From positions 1 to 7,639 of the forward strand of contig DAOUQS010000090.1 in assembly GCA_030625465.1 (NCBI GenBank): a stretch of DNA of 7,639 nt, in the 5' to 3' direction. The notes under the pieces are model-generated. The model was not told where the DNA came from. It worked only from the letters and a program-made list of their open reading frames with translations, and searched no databases. A program made the translations under genes and the position numbers. Shown here one piece after another: positions 5,934-7,639 of the stretch (its first letter is position 1; each line of letters opens with the position of its first letter). This DNA is from Amylibacter sp. Its GTDB lineage: Bacteria; Pseudomonadota; Alphaproteobacteria; Rhodobacterales; Rhodobacteraceae.

Positions 5934-7639
5934 CTACAACTCCACCTCATCCACAAGCGGGTAATCCAGCGGAATGGAAGCCGGCCCCGCCAAAAACCCC
6001 GCACCGCCAAAATGCGTATGCAACCGGGACAGCTTGACCAGCCGCTCTGACTTCAGCGTTTCGTACATCGCCATATAATCCGGCCGTTCCTTCAGCTCCA
6101 CAATCCGCTTTTTATGCGCTTTTACGCACAATTCATGCTGCGCGGCTATTTCATCATCCGCCATCAGTTCTGCAAACTTTTCTTTTGCACGCACAAGCTT
6201 GGGCAGAATTGTGCGATCTTCCTGCGCATTGTTATTCATCCGAAACCAATACGTCATGCCCTGATCACGGTCCACATGATTAACCCGCCCGCGATCGCGT
6301 TTCACCAAAAACGACTCGCAGGACCGCAGCGCGTAATGGTTCAGCGTCACCAGATCATAACCATAAGACCGCACCGTATTACGCCACCCCGTGCGCAAAA
6401 TATCCTCGGGCATCTGCACACCGGACCCGTTCACCCAATGGATATGATCCTTGAATTCAGGCTGCAAACCAACGGGGCGATGCACCCCGAACTTCTTGTA
6501 ATACCCGTTATTGCGAAACATCGCCTTAAAGCCCCATGCCTGATGCGGCTTGCGGCACAATTGCGGCGCACAACGGAAAAACTGTTCTGTAATGAACTTG
6601 TCCGCGAACAAATCCACTTCCGCATTGCCGAACAACCGCCATGTCATCGACCAGATATTGGCCTCGGGCACTGCGGCAAACAAATCATGCAACGTGCCGT
6701 CCCCGACATGAACATTTATATATTCATCCACATCCATGCAAATAATCCAGTCGGCCTCTTCTGCCTTTGGCGTGGTCTGTGCCGCCAGATACGCTGCATG
6801 CTGGGGTTTTTGCCCGGTTTCACGATACGGATTTTCACGATGATCAACAATGCCCTTGGCGGCCAGCAGATCAAACATCGTATCGGTTCCGTCAGTGCAA
6901 TCATTGGTATAAACCACAAAACCGGTCACCCCGATAGACATATGATAGGCCAGCCATTCCAATATGAACGGCCCCTCGTTTTTCATTGTTGTCACAACCA
7001 CGATACGCTTGTTATCCGTGCTGGTTTTGTGGCTTTTTGCCACTTCGGGCGGCCGCTTGGGCGCATGGTCAAACTGACTTTCCAGAACCGCGCACAAATC
7101 TTCATTCAGCACCAAAGAGGCCTTTGGAACGATCTGTCCGATTTTCAGGTCAGGATAACACAAGCCCACGCAGCGCCAGTAACGAAAACTCTCGCTAATC
7201 GGGTCAGGCGCCACGGTTGATGCCCGAAATGGCCGCAAAGCCGGATCACGCGCCATAAAAGCACGGCTGATCGCCCAGATATATGGCCCGCGCCGTCCGT
7301 CAAAACTGGTACAGGTATGATCGGCAAAATGCGGCTTTTTGGGTTTCCGGTATGAAAACGGATAGGCCAGAACCCCGGAAAACTTCAGATAGGTTTCACT
7401 GGCAACAGCGGCATCAAACACCGACTGCCCGCCTGCCCCGTGCAATAACAAATCGCAAACACCCATGTGTACGACCGCCCGCGCACTGTCAAAACAGCGC
7501 CTGCGGACCGCATCCAGTATTGCCAACTCGTATAATGCCGAAGCATAAGGTGCGGGAATTGCCGCCCCCAGCAACGCTTTTCCCGGCCCGTCCGGTGTGG
7601 TGTGCCGATCCTGCAAGCCGGGGGATTTCGGATGTCCCA
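5934..7639 (-). CDS. Two-part protein: unassigned N-terminal region plus GT2_4 glycosyltransferase (start at or beyond window edge)
   Basis: The frame is open from the right edge to TAG at 5934-5936. The nearest start-like codon inside is TTG at 7614-7616, but no Shine-Dalgarno precedes it. The frame continues upstream as …GHPKSPG, with the edge codon reading ?TG, so an ATG at the very edge or a start further out is likely. Numbering from that TTG (560 residues), positions about 203-470 form a glycosyltransferase domain: VVVTTMKNEGPFILEWLAYH (206-225), YTNDCTDGTD (236-245), metal-binding DVDEY (295-299), MTWRLFGN (324-331), FGVHRPV (376-382), HWVNGSG (393-399) and LNHYALRS (425-432). A charged tail follows. 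Residues 1-200 match nothing I can name, although HMGVCDLLLHGAGG (50-63) loosely resembles the strand and motif around DVDEF in the paralog, so this could be half of a decayed glycosyltransferase domain. It is the first gene of the minus-strand set visible here. Confidence 0.85.
   Translation of the reverse strand, partial: GHPKSPGLQDRHTTPDGPGKALLGAAIPAPYASALYELAILDAVRRRCFDSARAVVHMGVCDLLLHGAGGQSVFDAAVASETYLKFSGVLAYPFSYRKPKKPHFADHTCTSFDGRRGPYIWAISRAFMARDPALRPFRASTVAPDPISESFRYWRCVGLCYPDLKIGQIVPKASLVLNEDLCAVLESQFDHAPKRPPEVAKSHKTSTDNKRIVVVTTMKNEGPFILEWLAYHMSIGVTGFVVYTNDCTDGTDTMFDLLAAKGIVDHRENPYRETGQKPQHAAYLAAQTTPKAEEADWIICMDVDEYINVHVGDGTLHDLFAAVPEANIWSMTWRLFGNAEVDLFADKFITEQFFRCAPQLCRKPHQAWGFKAMFRNNGYYKKFGVHRPVGLQPEFKDHIHWVNGSGVQMPEDILRTGWRNTVRSYGYDLVTLNHYALRSCESFLVKRDRGRVNHVDRDQGMTYWFRMNNNAQEDRTILPKLVRAKEKFAELMADDEIAAQHELCVKAHKKRIVELKERPDYMAMYETLKSERLVKLSRLHTHFGGAGFLAGPASIPLDYPLVDEVEL
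5940..5947 (-). promoter_or_regulatory. Ribosome binding site of the smaller glycosyltransferase gene
   Basis: On the minus strand AGGTGGAG ends 6 bases before the ATG at 5931-5933. It overlaps the final codons (D-E-V-E-L) of the upstream gene, whose TAG directly abuts the ATG. Confidence 0.7.
6942..6961 (-). repeat. 20-base exact repeat, copy 2 (paralogous glycosyltransferase core)
   Basis: This is the partner of the copy at 5865-5884, in the same codon phase within the larger glycosyltransferase gene. The two copies lie 1077 bases apart in direct orientation, so recombination between them could in principle produce a chimera. Confidence 0.6.

Noticed and set aside
6114..7220. A 368-codon open frame on the plus strand opposite the two-part glycosyltransferase gene
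   Set aside because: The translation is rich in His, Pro, Ile and Gln, has no recognisable motif, and lies opposite a well-supported glycosyltransferase frame. It is a shadow of that gene's codon bias.
1..7639. Insertion sequences, CRISPR arrays, tRNA genes or attachment sites
   Set aside because: No transposase motif, spaced direct repeats, cloverleaf or terminal inverted repeats were seen, and the window is filled by seven coding regions.

Overview
The window looks like part of a cell-surface glycan gene cluster from an alphaproteobacterium, most likely a member of the Rhodobacteraceae (Roseobacter group). This placement rests on recognising several protein types from memory: the GXSXG hydrolase domain, the GT2_4-type glycosyltransferases and the 'IHLWGRR…KRHKINP' glycosyltransferase tail. 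No marker gene fixes the taxon. The DNA is almost entirely coding, with no gap above a few bases, no RNA gene, no mobile element and no CRISPR array. Any promoter must lie outside both window edges.

Left half (1-3877, + strand) is a tightly coupled run of four genes. (1) An open frame enters from the left edge. It encodes the tail of a probable glycosyltransferase fused to a class I SAM-dependent methyltransferase. (2) An FkbM-family methyltransferase follows. (3) The third protein joins a decayed methyltransferase-like domain to an alpha/beta-hydrolase domain with a Ser nucleophile. (4) The fourth has a sulfotransferase-like layout with an eroded P-loop and starts at TTG. Genes 1/2 and 2/3 each overlap by 8 bases, and gene 4 begins 3 bases after gene 3.

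Right half (3874-7639, - strand) is a convergent run of three genes read from the right edge leftwards. They are a two-part glycosyltransferase with an N-terminal region of unknown function, a smaller paralogous glycosyltransferase, and galE (UDP-glucose 4-epimerase). Their junctions are TAG directly followed by ATG, and a 4-base ATGA or 1-base TGATG overlap. The two operons meet tail to tail and share the four bases TTAA for both stop codons.

Inferred joint role: GalE supplies UDP-galactose, the glycosyltransferases build a surface polysaccharide or O-antigen-like glycan, and the methyltransferases, hydrolase and sulfotransferase-like protein would trim or decorate it. The most unusual part is the left operon. 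There, an apparently intact methyltransferase domain (gene 1) and a decayed relative of it (N-terminus of gene 3) are encoded two genes apart, each fused to a different second domain.
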